Assembly: GCA_963805525.1 (NCBI GenBank)
Contig: CAWDUT010000007.1
Coordinates: 434,001 to 498,000, forward strand
DNA: 64,000 nucleotides
DNA from: DASQFQ01 sp963805525
GTDB lineage: Bacteria; Actinomycetota; Thermoleophilia; Solirubrobacterales; Solirubrobacteraceae
Direction: 5' to 3'
Part shown: positions 18,918-27,408 of the stretch, in pieces
Layout: every line of letters starts with the position of its first letter
Numbering within the stretch: the first letter of the stretch is position 1
Notes under the pieces: model-generated
Database searches by the model: none
Told to the model about the DNA's origin: nothing
Seen by the model: the letters and a program-made list of their open reading frames with translations, nothing else
Position numbers and translations under genes: made by a program

Positions 18918-19828
18918 CCGCGGCCGCGCCGCTCGCGACGATCCCGTGGGCGCCGGAGGGACCGCTGCCCCGCCGCCTGGTCCCCGTCCGGCTCTCGAGC
19001 ATGGCCGCGGACAGCGGCGGCCCGCTGCACCCGGCGGCGAGCCGGGTCCGCACGCTCTCGGGCGGCGCCGTCTGCGTCCTCAGCGTCGCCGAGGAGTCGA
19101 GCGGCCGCCACGCCGCCGTGCGGGTCGAGGCGGACGGGAGCGTGCGGGAGCCCGTGTGGGTGGAGCCGGAGACCGGCGAGCCCGGCTGGGAGATCGTCGA
19201 CTTTCTCGGCGCGGACGACGGCAGCTGGACGGTGCTCGAGCTGGTGCCCGGGCCGCCCGACCGGGTCCAGGCACGCGGCATCGCGCCGGACGGGACGACG
19301 CTGTGGCGCGCGGCGGCGACGGCCGGCTCGCCCGAGGCGCTGCGCCAGTTGCTCGAGGGGTCGCTGCTGGGCGTGACCGGCGCGCGCCGGCTCGTGGCGA
19401 TCGAGCCCGGCGGGGCGATCACCGAGGTGCAGGAGCTCGAGCCGGGCGGCGACTGCTTCGCGGACGGGCGGGGCCGGCTCGGCTTCGCCGCCTACGACGA
19501 GCGCACCGAGGCGCGCAGCTGGGTGACCGTCGGCGTCGGCGGCGGGGCGCGCGAGGTCATCGCGCTGGACCCCGCGAGCGCGTGGGCGCTGGACGTCCCG
19601 CTCGGCATGGACGCGAGCGGCCGCCCGTACGGCTACCGCCAGGGCGCGCTCGTCCGCTTCGGCGCCGACGGCCGGATCGACTGGGAGGCAGAGGCGGACG
19701 AGCTGGTGCCCGACGGCGACCTGCAGAGCCCGCGCGGCCCTGCCGTCACCGCGGACGGCGCGATCGATCTCGCCACCCGCGGCGCGGACGGGCTGCAGCT
19801 GGTGAGGGTGCGCCCCGCCGGGGCCTAG
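18911..19828 (+). CDS. Hypothetical protein, repeat-rich beta-propeller-like
   Basis: 305 residues, GTG start overlapping the preceding stop by 7 bases. No signal peptide or membrane segment is evident. Recurrent short strands with Asp-Gly turns (VEADGSVREPVWVE, IAPDGTTLWRAA, FGADGRIDWEAE, TADGAIDLATRG) suggest a beta-propeller. No catalytic motif seen. Coupling to the wall-binding gene suggests a partner or accessory role, but the family was not recognised. It ends convergently with glpK, overlapping by 4 bases. Confidence 0.6.
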   Translation: MVAAAAPLATIPWAPEGPLPRRLVPVRLSSMAADSGGPLHPAASRVRTLSGGAVCVLSVAEESSGRHAAVRVEADGSVREPVWVEPETGEPGWEIVDFLGADDGSWTVLELVPGPPDRVQARGIAPDGTTLWRAAATAGSPEALRQLLEGSLLGVTGARRLVAIEPGGAITEVQELEPGGDCFADGRGRLGFAAYDERTEARSWVTVGVGGGAREVIALDPASAWALDVPLGMDASGRPYGYRQGALVRFGADGRIDWEAEADELVPDGDLQSPRGPAVTADGAIDLATRGADGLQLVRVRPAGA

Positions 19829-21327
19829 TCCTCGTCTTCCCAGTCGAGCGACCGCTCGACCGCCTTCTTCCACTTCGCGTAGCCCTTGTCGCGCTCGTCG
19901 TCCTCCATGTTCGGCTCCCAGCGCTTGTCCTCTGCCCAGCGCTCCGTGAGCTCGTCCTGGTCCTTCCAGTAGCCGACCGCCAGGCCGGCCGCGTAGGCGG
20001 CGCCGAGCGCGGTCGTCTCGGTCACCTTCGGGCGGATGACCGGGACGCCGAGGACGTCGGCCTGGAACTGCATCAGCAGCTCGTTGACGGTCATGCCGCC
20101 GTCGACGCGCAGCTCGTCGAACGGGACGTCCGACGCGGCATTGGCGGCGTCGACGACCTCCTTGCTCTGCCAGGCGGTCGCCTCCAGCGCGGCGCGCGCG
20201 ATGTGGCCCTTGTTGGCGTAGCCGGTGAGCCCGACGATGACCCCGCGGGCGTCGTCGCGCCAGTGCGGCGCGAACAGGCCGCTGAACGCCGGCACGAAGT
20301 AGACGCCGCCGTTGTCGTCGACGGTCTTCGCCAGCTCCTCGACGTCGGGCGCCTTCTCGATGATCCCGAGCCGGTCGCGCAGCCACTGGATCAGCGCGCC
20401 GGTGACCGCGATCGAGCCCTCGAGCGCGTAGGTGACCTTGCCGTCGCCGAGCTTGTAGCCCACGGTGGTGAGGAGGTTGTCGGTGCGGACGATCTCCTCG
20501 CCGGTGTTGACGAGCAGGAACGAGCCGGTGCCGTACGTGTTCTTGGCGTCGCCGGGCTCGAAGCAGGTCTGGCCGAACATCGCGGCGTGCTGGTCGCCGA
20601 GGATGCCCGACAGCGGGCGGCCGCCGATCGCCGAGCCCTTGGCCTCGCCGTACTCCTCGCTCGACGACTTGATCTCGGGCAGCATCGAGCGCGGGACGCC
20701 CATCAGGTCGAGCGCCTCGTCGTGCCAGTCGAGCGTCTCGAGGTCCATCAGCAGCGTGCGGCTGGCGTTGGTGACGTCGGTGACGTGGAGGCCGCCGTCC
20801 TTGCCGCCGGTGAGATTCCACAGCACCCACGTGTCGGTGGTGCCGAACAGCAGCTCGCCGTTCTCCGCCCGCTTGCGGGCGCCGTCGACGTTGTCGAGCA
20901 GCCACGTGATCTTGGGGCCCGAGAAGTAGGTCGAGAGCGGCAGGCCGGTGACGTCGCGGAGACGGTCGACGCCCTCGTCGCCCGCCAGCTCGCGCACGAG
21001 CCCGCCGGTGCGGGTGTCCTGCCACACGATCGCGTTGTGGATCGGCTCGCCGGTCTCGCGGTCCCAGACGACGGCCGTCTCGCGCTGGTTGGTGATGCCG
21101 ATCGCCTCGACGTCACCGGCCTCGACGTCCGAGTCGGACATCGCGCCGTTGATCACGCGCCGAGTGTTCTGCCAGATCTCGGTCGCGTCGTGCTCGACCC
21201 AGCCCGCCTTCGGGTTGATCTGCTCGTGCTCGCGCTGGTCGATGTGGCCGATGTTCCCGTCCTTGTCGAACAGGATGAAGCGCGAGCTGGTCGTGCCCTG
21301 GTCGATTGCGCCGACGAATTTGCTCAT
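19825..21327 (-). CDS. glpK: Glycerol kinase
   Basis: Phosphorylates glycerol to glycerol 3-phosphate. 500 residues, the standard length. N-terminal phosphate-binding GAIDQGTTSSRFILFD, substrate region VWQDTRTG, QWLRDRLG, and FGGY-type C-terminal motifs ALEATAWQSKEVVDA and LRVDGGMTVNELLMQFQADVLGVPV. The ATG overlaps the glpF stop (ATGA), so uptake and kinase are translationally coupled. Confidence 0.97.
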   Translation of the reverse strand: MSKFVGAIDQGTTSSRFILFDKDGNIGHIDQREHEQINPKAGWVEHDATEIWQNTRRVINGAMSDSDVEAGDVEAIGITNQRETAVVWDRETGEPIHNAIVWQDTRTGGLVRELAGDEGVDRLRDVTGLPLSTYFSGPKITWLLDNVDGARKRAENGELLFGTTDTWVLWNLTGGKDGGLHVTDVTNASRTLLMDLETLDWHDEALDLMGVPRSMLPEIKSSSEEYGEAKGSAIGGRPLSGILGDQHAAMFGQTCFEPGDAKNTYGTGSFLLVNTGEEIVRTDNLLTTVGYKLGDGKVTYALEGSIAVTGALIQWLRDRLGIIEKAPDVEELAKTVDDNGGVYFVPAFSGLFAPHWRDDARGVIVGLTGYANKGHIARAALEATAWQSKEVVDAANAASDVPFDELRVDGGMTVNELLMQFQADVLGVPVIRPKVTETTALGAAYAAGLAVGYWKDQDELTERWAEDKRWEPNMEDDERDKGYAKWKKAVERSLDWEDED

Positions 21328-22250
21328 GTGTGGGCTGCTCCTCCTGGTTCATCGATGGCGGTCTCCGCCCCTTCCTCGATCTCGGGGTCGGGTTCGGCAC
21401 CGCGCGCGATGAGGACGTCGCGGACCGCGTAGTCATAGATGTAGGCGCCGAGCACGCCGCCGATCATCGGGCCCACGATCGGGACCCACATGTAGAAGTC
21501 GATCTTGCCGTAGTCGCCCGGGATCGCCACGGACTTCCAGCCCTCGATCCAGGCCAGGATCCGGGGGCCGAGGTCGCGGGCGGGGTTGATCGCGTAGCCG
21601 GCGTTGGCGCCGAAGGAGACGCCGATGCCGACGACGATCAGGCCGACGACGAGCGGCGCGAGGTTCGCCTTGACGGGCGTATTGAACGCGTCGATCACCG
21701 CAAAGATGACCAGGACCAGCAGCCCGGTGCCGATGATCTGGTCGATCAGCGGCCCGATCGACGAAGGGAAGTACGGCGCCGGGAAGGTGGCGAAGATCGA
21801 GAACGTCGCGACCGAGTCGGGCGTGCCGCGGGTGACCTTGTTCGCGGCGTCCACCGCCGAGATCGCGTCGTGGTAGTTGAGGTAGACGATCGCGGCGCCG
21901 ACGAAGGCGCCGAACACCTGCGCGGTCCAGTAGGTCGGCACTTTGCGCCACGGAAAGCCGCGGCGCAGCGCATGAGCGAGCGTGACCGCCGGGTTGAGGT
22001 GCGCGCCGGAGACGCCGCCGGCCACCCACACCGCCAGCGCGACGCCGATGCCCCAGCCCGTGGTGATCAGCAGCCAGTCGCCGCTGGCCGCGAACGGGAG
22101 CTTGCCCCGGTCGGACTGGTTCAGCGCGGCGACCGACATCGCGACCGAGCCACAGCCGAACAGGATGATGATCGCGGTGCCCAGCGCCTCGGACACCAGC
22201 TCGCCCGACACCCGCTGCCGCCAGCCTTGCGGCTTCCCGTTCGTCGCCAC
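21324..22250 (-). CDS. glpF: Glycerol uptake facilitator (aquaglyceroporin)
   Basis: 308-residue MIP-family channel with six hydrophobic segments and both NPA boxes intact: GAHLNPAVTLAH and NAGYAINPARDLGPR. The Asp after the second NPA is typical of glycerol-conducting members. The GTG start at 22250 was chosen because GAGGGGGAGG precedes it closely; an upstream ATG (22307) would overlap the glpD start. Forms glpF-glpK, with glpD divergent across 55 bases that must hold both promoters. Confidence 0.93.
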   Translation of the reverse strand: MATNGKPQGWRQRVSGELVSEALGTAIIILFGCGSVAMSVAALNQSDRGKLPFAASGDWLLITTGWGIGVALAVWVAGGVSGAHLNPAVTLAHALRRGFPWRKVPTYWTAQVFGAFVGAAIVYLNYHDAISAVDAANKVTRGTPDSVATFSIFATFPAPYFPSSIGPLIDQIIGTGLLVLVIFAVIDAFNTPVKANLAPLVVGLIVVGIGVSFGANAGYAINPARDLGPRILAWIEGWKSVAIPGDYGKIDFYMWVPIVGPMIGGVLGAYIYDYAVRDVLIARGAEPDPEIEEGAETAIDEPGGAAHT

Positions 22251-22305
22251 TCCCGCCTCCCCCTCAGCCTGTGCCCCGCCCCTGACGGGTACCGTCCTGG
22301 GGGTC

Positions 22306-24030
22306 ATGCCCACAGCCTCCCCAAATCGAAACTTGGCGCGCTTGGACCCCGAGCAGCGCGACGCCGCGCTCGCCCGCATGCGCGAGGAGACCTTCGACGT
22401 CCTCGTCATCGGCGGTGGGGCGACCGGAACCGGTTGCGCGCTCGATGCCGCGTCGCGCGGTCTGTCGGTGGCGCTGGTCGAGGCGCGTGACCTCGCCTCC
22501 GGCACCTCGTCGCGCTCCAGCAAGCTGATCCACGGCGGGCTGCGCTACCTCGAGCAGCAGGAGTTCGGGCTCGTGCGCGAGGCGCTGCGCGAGCGCGGCC
22601 TGCTGCTGAACGTGATCGCTCCGCACCTCGTGCGCCCGGTCCCGTTCCTGCTCCCGCTCACGGAGCGGGTCTGGCAGCGCGCCTACATCGGCGCCGGGAT
22701 GCTGCTCTATGACGAGCTCGGCGGCCACAAGGGGCTGCGGCGCCACCGGCACCTGAGCAAGCGGCGCGCGCTGCGGATCGCGCCGGCGCTGAAGCCGGAC
22801 GCGCTGATCGGCGCGATCCAGTACTGGGACGCGCAGGTCGACGACGCCCGGCACACGCTGGGCGTGGCGCGGACCGCGGCGGCGTACGGCGCCGCGGTCG
22901 CCAGCAGTGCGTCGGTGGTCGGGTTCCTGAGCGAGAACGGGCGCGTGACCGGCGTGCGCGTCAACGACGACCTGGCCGACGAGGACTTCGAGGTGCAGGC
23001 GCGCCAGGTCATCAACGCCACCGGCGTCTGGACCGACGACGTCCAGCACCTGGTCGGCGAGCGCGGCAAGTTCAAGGTCCGCGCCTCCAAGGGCATCCAC
23101 CTCGTGGTCCCGCGCGACCGCGTCCAGATCGACAGCGGGCTGATCCTCCGTACCGAGAAGAGCGTGCTGTTCGTGATCCCGTGGGGCCGCCACTGGATCA
23201 TCGGGACGACGGACACGGACTGGGAGCTCGACAAGGCGCACCCCGCGGCGAGCCGCTCCGACATCGACTACGTGCTCGAGCAGGTCAACCGCGTGCTCGC
23301 CCAGCCGCTCGGCCACGAGGACGTCGAGGGCGTCTACGCGGGCCTGCGGCCGCTGCTGACCGGCGAGTCGGAGGGCACGAGCTCGCTGAGCCGCGAGCAC
23401 ACCGTCGCCGTGCCGGTGCCCGGCCTCGTGGCCGTGGCGGGCGGCAAGTACACGACCTACCGGGTGATGGCGCGCGACGCGGTCGACGCCGCCGCGCGCG
23501 GGCTCGACGACGCGGTGCCGCCCAGCGCGACCGACGTGACGCCGCTCGTGGGCGCCGAGGGCTACCACGTGCTGTGGAACGGCCGCCGGCGGCTGGCGCG
23601 CGAGAGCGGGCTGCACCTGGCGCGGATCGAGCACCTGCTGCAGCGCTACGGCTCGCGCATCCACGAGCTGCTCGAGGAGGTCGCGCGGCGGCCGGAGCTC
23701 GGCGAGCCGCTCGAGGGCGCCGACGACTACCTGCGGGTGGAGGCCTGGTACGCCGCCGCCCACGAGGGCGCGCACCACCTCGACGACGTGCTCGCCCGCC
23801 GCACGCGGATCTCGATCGAGACCTTCGACCGCGGGCTCTCCTCCGCCGAGCCGGCCGCCCGTCTGATGGGCGAGGTGCTCGGATGGTCGGAGGCCGACAT
23901 CGCCCGCGAGGTCGAGGTCTACCGCGAGCGCGTGGCGGCCGAGCGCGACTCGCAGGCGCAGGAGGACGACCAGGCCGCCGACGCGGCGCGTACCCGCGCG
24001 CCGGAGTTCGCCGAGCGCGGCACGCGCTAG
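22306..24030 (+). CDS. glpD: Glycerol-3-phosphate dehydrogenase (FAD, aerobic)
   Basis: Membrane-associated flavoenzyme oxidising glycerol 3-phosphate to DHAP and feeding electrons to the quinone pool. 574 residues. FAD Rossmann motif VLVIGGGATGTGCALDA at about residue 30, followed by ASGTSSRSSKLIHGGLRYLE, then WGRHWIIGTTDTDWE and GGKYTTYRVMA. The C-terminal helical domain and a charged tail complete the protein. Its ATG lies in the divergent region with glpF. The stop overlaps the convergent TetR gene by 4 bases. Confidence 0.95.
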   Translation: MPTASPNRNLARLDPEQRDAALARMREETFDVLVIGGGATGTGCALDAASRGLSVALVEARDLASGTSSRSSKLIHGGLRYLEQQEFGLVREALRERGLLLNVIAPHLVRPVPFLLPLTERVWQRAYIGAGMLLYDELGGHKGLRRHRHLSKRRALRIAPALKPDALIGAIQYWDAQVDDARHTLGVARTAAAYGAAVASSASVVGFLSENGRVTGVRVNDDLADEDFEVQARQVINATGVWTDDVQHLVGERGKFKVRASKGIHLVVPRDRVQIDSGLILRTEKSVLFVIPWGRHWIIGTTDTDWELDKAHPAASRSDIDYVLEQVNRVLAQPLGHEDVEGVYAGLRPLLTGESEGTSSLSREHTVAVPVPGLVAVAGGKYTTYRVMARDAVDAAARGLDDAVPPSATDVTPLVGAEGYHVLWNGRRRLARESGLHLARIEHLLQRYGSRIHELLEEVARRPELGEPLEGADDYLRVEAWYAAAHEGAHHLDDVLARRTRISIETFDRGLSSAEPAARLMGEVLGWSEADIAREVEVYRERVAAERDSQAQEDDQAADAARTRAPEFAERGTR

Positions 24031-24626
24031 ACCCGCAACAGGAGCGCGGCGCTGGTGTCGGTCATCCAGCGCTCGAGCTGGTCCAGCGACCAGCCGTAGC
24101 TCTCCTGCAGCACGAGCGCGAAGCGCACGTCGGAGACGGCCGCGAGCGTCTCGACCGCGTCGTCGGGGAGGGTGGCGCCGAGCTCGCGGAGCCGGCCGGC
24201 GACCGTGGTGGAGCCGGCGACGTGGCGCCGCTGGCCCTCTGCCAGCACGGCGGCGAGCTCGGGCTCGGCCGCGGCGCCGGTGACGAGCGCGTGGATGATG
24301 TCCCCGCAGTGCTCGAGGATCGAGCGCGCGACGCGTGCCGAGATGGCGACGACCACCTGCGGGTCCTCGGACTGCAGGCCGGCGCCGACGATCGCCCCGA
24401 TGCCCGCCTCGGCGTCGATCAGGTCGTTGAGCCGGGCCACGAGCTGCTGCTTGGAGCCGACGCTGTCGTAAACGGTCTGGGCGGACACGCCGGCGGCCTT
24501 GGCGATGTCGCGCACGCTCGTCCGGGCGTAGCCGTGCTCGGCGAACAGGCGCCGCGCGGCGCGCAGGATCTCGTCGTGCGTGAGCTGGGCCCGGCGCTCG
24601 CGCAGGGTGGGGGAGTCAGGCGTCAT
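24027..24626 (-). CDS. TetR-family transcriptional regulator
   Basis: 199 residues. N-terminal HTH (LTHDEILRAARRLFAEHGYARTSVRDIAKAAGVSAQTVYDSVGSKQQL, about 15-60) is the TetR signature; the C-terminal ligand domain is unassigned. Divergent from the NTF2-like gene, with a repeated operator in the intergenic region that probably controls both. Confidence 0.9.
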   Translation of the reverse strand: MTPDSPTLRERRAQLTHDEILRAARRLFAEHGYARTSVRDIAKAAGVSAQTVYDSVGSKQQLVARLNDLIDAEAGIGAIVGAGLQSEDPQVVVAISARVARSILEHCGDIIHALVTGAAAEPELAAVLAEGQRRHVAGSTTVAGRLRELGATLPDDAVETLAAVSDVRFALVLQESYGWSLDQLERWMTDTSAALLLRV

Positions 24627-24629
24627 AAC

Positions 24630-24672
24630 TTGACAAGCGTTCCAGTGACTTGTTATACGTTCCAGTTACTGG
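24630..24672 (+). promoter_or_regulatory. Sigma70-type promoter overlapped by two operator repeats
   Basis: TTGACA (24630-24635), a 17-base spacer and TTATAC (24653-24658) form a good rightward promoter for the gene at 24703. A direct repeat CGTTCCAGTnACTnG occurs at 24638-24652 and 24658-24672, exactly 20 bases apart (about two helical turns), covering the spacer and the expected start site. This fits repression by the divergent TetR protein. Confidence 0.65.
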
Positions 24673-24702
24673 ACACCAACTCTAGCGAACCGGAGCCTCC
24701 CC

Positions 24703-25113
24703 ATGACCATCACCAACACCCCCGACGCCGTAGCCGTCGTCGAGCCGATCGTCGAGCACCTGCAGCAGGCTTGGAACTCGGGCGACGGGATGGGCTTCGC
24801 CGGCCCGTTCGCCGAGGACGCGGACTTCGTCGAGATCCGCGGCGGCCACCACCACGGCGCCGTCGCCGTCGGTCACGGCCACGAGGCGATCTTCGGCACG
24901 ATCTACGCGGGCAGCACGGTCGATCTCGAGGTCGAGATGGCGCGCAGCGTCGGGCCAGGCGTCGTCGTCGCGCTCGTGCACTCGACCATGACCGCGCCGA
25001 CCGGGCCGATGCAGGGCGTCAACCGGGCGCGGATGACGATGGTGATCGTCGAGGAGGCGGACCGCTGGGCGATCACTCAGTTCCACAACACGCTGGTGAT
25101 CGACGAGCGTTAG
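24703..25113 (+). CDS. SnoaL/NTF2-like family protein (SgcJ/EcaC type)
   Basis: 136 residues with the compact NTF2 fold: an N-terminal helical part (VVEPIVEHLQQAWNSGDGMGFAGPF), a FVEIRGGHHH strand, HGHEAIF, and a C-terminal sheet ending in ITQFHNTLV. Family members include small-molecule cyclases and isomerases, and many with no known activity. Likely the main target of the TetR operator. It overlaps the convergent dioxygenase gene by 4 bases. Confidence 0.75.
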   Translation: MTITNTPDAVAVVEPIVEHLQQAWNSGDGMGFAGPFAEDADFVEIRGGHHHGAVAVGHGHEAIFGTIYAGSTVDLEVEMARSVGPGVVVALVHSTMTAPTGPMQGVNRARMTMVIVEEADRWAITQFHNTLVIDER

Positions 25114-26087
25114 GGCGCGGCGACGCCGGCCGCCAGCGCGTACTCGCGGTCCTCGGCGGTCGGCGGCGTGCCGTAGTAGTGGAAGCTGTCGACGGTCTTG
25201 ACGCCCCACGCCTGGCCCTTCGCGCGCTCGGCCTCGGTCCAGATCACCGGCTCGGCGTCGGGCTCGTAGACGAAGTAGCCGCCGGTGGTGACCTCGATCC
25301 GGTTGCCGCCCGGCTCGAAGGAGTAGAGGAAGAAGCCGGCCGCGACCGCGTGGCGTGACGGCGCGGCTTCGATGTGGACGCCGTGGTCGAGGAAGATGTC
25401 GGCGGCGCGCAGGCACTCCTCGCGCGTGTCGACCCAGAACGCGAGGTGGTGGAGGCGGCCGCCGGCGCCGCGCGCGTCCTTGACGTAGATCAGCTCGTGG
25501 GCGGCGATCGTGAGGCTCAGCCAGGCGCCGGTCTCGTCGCCGTTGTCGAGCCGGATCCCCTCGTAATGGCGGTAGCCGAGCACGTCGGTCGCGAACGCGC
25601 GGCAGGCGGGGATGTCGTTGGCGAGCAGGTTGACGTGGTCGAGGCGCTTGACCGCCGCGCCGCGCGCCGTGTAGCGCTGCGGCTGGTTGCGGAGCGAGGG
25701 CTTGAGGTGGTCGGGCGCGACGTAGCGCTCGCTCTCCCACAGGACCTCCATGACGTGGCCGTCGGGGTCGTGGAAGCGGTAGGCGGGCCCGTGGCCGTGG
25801 TCGCCGTCGTCCCAGCCGATGCCGAGGCCGGTCGCCTCGATGGCGGCCACCTGGCGCTCCAGGGCCTCGGCGCTGGTGGCCCGCCACGCCATGTGCGCCA
25901 GGCCGGAGCGGTCGGACTCGGTGAGCTTGAGCGAGTAGCGCTGGTACTCGCCCCACCCGCGCAGGAAGACCGACTGGCCGGCGCGCGACTCGATCTCCAT
26001 CCCGAGCACGTCGTGGAAGTAGGCGAGGCTCTGCTCCGGCTCCGGGGTGAGGAGCTCGACGTGGTGGATGTGGGCGAGGTCGCTCAT
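25110..26087 (-). CDS. Extradiol ring-cleavage dioxygenase (VOC, catechol 2,3-dioxygenase-like)
   Basis: 325 residues with two vicinal-oxygen-chelate modules. The C-terminal module carries the Fe(II) ligands expected for type I enzymes: His in LDHVNLL, His in LHHLAFW and Glu in GGNRIEV, plus the second-shell His of SRHAVAAGFFLYSF. It should therefore be active in meta-cleavage of a catechol-type ring. Last gene of a four-gene run with overlapping start/stop codons, downstream of hydratase- and aldolase-like genes that match the lower part of a gallate/protocatechuate route. Substrate not identified. Confidence 0.82.
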   Translation of the reverse strand: MSDLAHIHHVELLTPEPEQSLAYFHDVLGMEIESRAGQSVFLRGWGEYQRYSLKLTESDRSGLAHMAWRATSAEALERQVAAIEATGLGIGWDDGDHGHGPAYRFHDPDGHVMEVLWESERYVAPDHLKPSLRNQPQRYTARGAAVKRLDHVNLLANDIPACRAFATDVLGYRHYEGIRLDNGDETGAWLSLTIAAHELIYVKDARGAGGRLHHLAFWVDTREECLRAADIFLDHGVHIEAAPSRHAVAAGFFLYSFEPGGNRIEVTTGGYFVYEPDAEPVIWTEAERAKGQAWGVKTVDSFHYYGTPPTAEDREYALAAGVAAP

Positions 26088-26698
26088 TCGACGCGCGCGC
26101 GCAGGTTGTCGAGGTCGTAGGAGAGCTCGCCGGCCTGCAGCTTCGCACGCTTGACGCGCTCCTTCTCCTCGCGGGCGTGCGCCGCCTCGAGCACCTCGCC
26201 GACCCGCTCCCGCGCGACGACGGCGGCGCCGTCGGCGTCGAGCACGACCGTGTCGCCGGCCGCGATCCGCGCGCCGCCGACGATCACCGGCTCGTCGATC
26301 GTCCCGGGGACGTCCTTGCCGGCCCCGCGGACGCGGATCCAGCGCGCCCAGATCGGCAGGCCGATCTCGACGAGCTCCTCGACGTCGCGTACGGCGCCGT
26401 CGATCAGCAGCCCCGCGACGCCTTGCTTCTTGGCCTGGGTGGCGAGCAGATCGCCGACGAACGCGACCGGGCGCGGCACGGGCATGGTGAGGACGAGGAT
26501 GTCGCCCGGGTTCGCATGGGCGATCGCGGCGTGCACCATCAGGTTGTCGGCCTGCCCGCAGAGGATCGGCCGGGCCGGCCCTGCCGCGCGCGAGCCGGGG
26601 ACGATGCGGTGCAGGTCGAGGTCGACGAGGCCCGTGCGGCCCGCCGCCTCGTAGACGGTCGCGGTGCCGAGGCGAGCGAGCTCGTCGTGGACGCTCAC
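26084..26698 (-). CDS. RraA-family aldolase, HMG/CHA aldolase-like
   Basis: 204 residues, GTG start overlapping the preceding stop. RraA-fold motifs: GTATVYEAAGR, ADNLMVHAAIAHANPGDILV and the divalent-metal/pyruvate site in LLIDGAVRDVEEL (Arg-Asp pair). Class II 4-hydroxy-4-methyl-2-oxoglutarate / 4-carboxy-4-hydroxy-2-oxoadipate aldolases split CHA to pyruvate and oxaloacetate. Adjacent to a GalB-like hydratase that would make CHA. RraA-type RNase E inhibitor function is unlikely in this context. Confidence 0.8.
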   Translation of the reverse strand: MSVHDELARLGTATVYEAAGRTGLVDLDLHRIVPGSRAAGPARPILCGQADNLMVHAAIAHANPGDILVLTMPVPRPVAFVGDLLATQAKKQGVAGLLIDGAVRDVEELVEIGLPIWARWIRVRGAGKDVPGTIDEPVIVGGARIAAGDTVVLDADGAAVVARERVGEVLEAAHAREEKERVKRAKLQAGELSYDLDNLRARVE

Positions 26699-27408
26699 AG
26701 CTCCGCCACCACCTGGGGGAGCACGCGCTCGAAGGCCTCGGCGTAGCGGACGTCCTGGTTGCCGGAGGCGCGGCGGGCGTGGTGCGCGCGCTGCGCGGCG
26801 CGCTGGTCGTAGTAGGTCTGGAGGTACTTCTGGGCCTCCATCGCCTTCATCGCCTCGCGCTTGGCGTCGATCACGGGCGTGATGTCGACGAACGTGGTCG
26901 GCATGAAGTTGCAGAGCTCGGGCTGGTGGGGCTCGAACAGGAACAGCGCGGGCGGCGTGATCGAGTCGAACGCGCTCGCCACTCCGGCGCCGGCGGCGGT
27001 CGAGCGGGCGCGCGCGACGACCTCGTAGGCGACCGGGTGGTCGGGGTTGAACGGGTCGGTGTCGGTGTGGGTGATGAGGACGTCGGGCGCGAACTCGCGG
27101 ATCGCGTCGACGACCTGCGTGAACCGCTCCGGCCCGACCTCGAGCGGGTAGTCGCCGAAGTCGAGCGCCTTGAACTCGGCGCCGAGCGCGGCGGCGGCCT
27201 TCTCGGCCTCAGCGTGGCGGACCTGCTTGACGCGCTCGATCGTCTGGTCCGGCTCCTTCCAGAGCTCGCCCGACTCGCCGCGTTCGCCGTAGGAGAGCGC
27301 GATCACCTGGGCGCTGCCGCCGTTGCGGGTGGCGACCGCGACCGCGCCGCCGGCGCGCCACACGAAGTCGGCGGAGTGCGCGCCGATGACCAGGACGCGC
27401 CTAGGCAC
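26695..27408 (-). CDS. PIG-L-family protein, 4-oxalomesaconate hydratase (GalB)-like
   Basis: 237 residues of the PIG-L/LmbE fold. The N-terminal motif reads GAHSADFVWRAGG rather than the AHPDD of sugar deacetylases, the form associated with GalB-type hydratases. Further motifs are SYGERGES, THTDTDPFNPDH (metal/acid-base residues) and LFEPHQPE. GalB hydrates 4-oxalomesaconate to 4-carboxy-4-hydroxy-2-oxoadipate, the substrate of the next gene's aldolase family. Start overlaps the DUF6282 gene end by 8 bases. Confidence 0.75.
   Translation of the reverse strand: MPRRVLVIGAHSADFVWRAGGAVAVATRNGGSAQVIALSYGERGESGELWKEPDQTIERVKQVRHAEAEKAAAALGAEFKALDFGDYPLEVGPERFTQVVDAIREFAPDVLITHTDTDPFNPDHPVAYEVVARARSTAAGAGVASAFDSITPPALFLFEPHQPELCNFMPTTFVDITPVIDAKREAMKAMEAQKYLQTYYDQRAAQRAHHARRASGNQDVRYAEAFERVLPQVVAEL

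Noticed and set aside
22251..22307. Upstream ATG for glpF at 22307
   Set aside because: It would overlap the glpD start on the other strand, and a strong ribosome site precedes the GTG at 22250.
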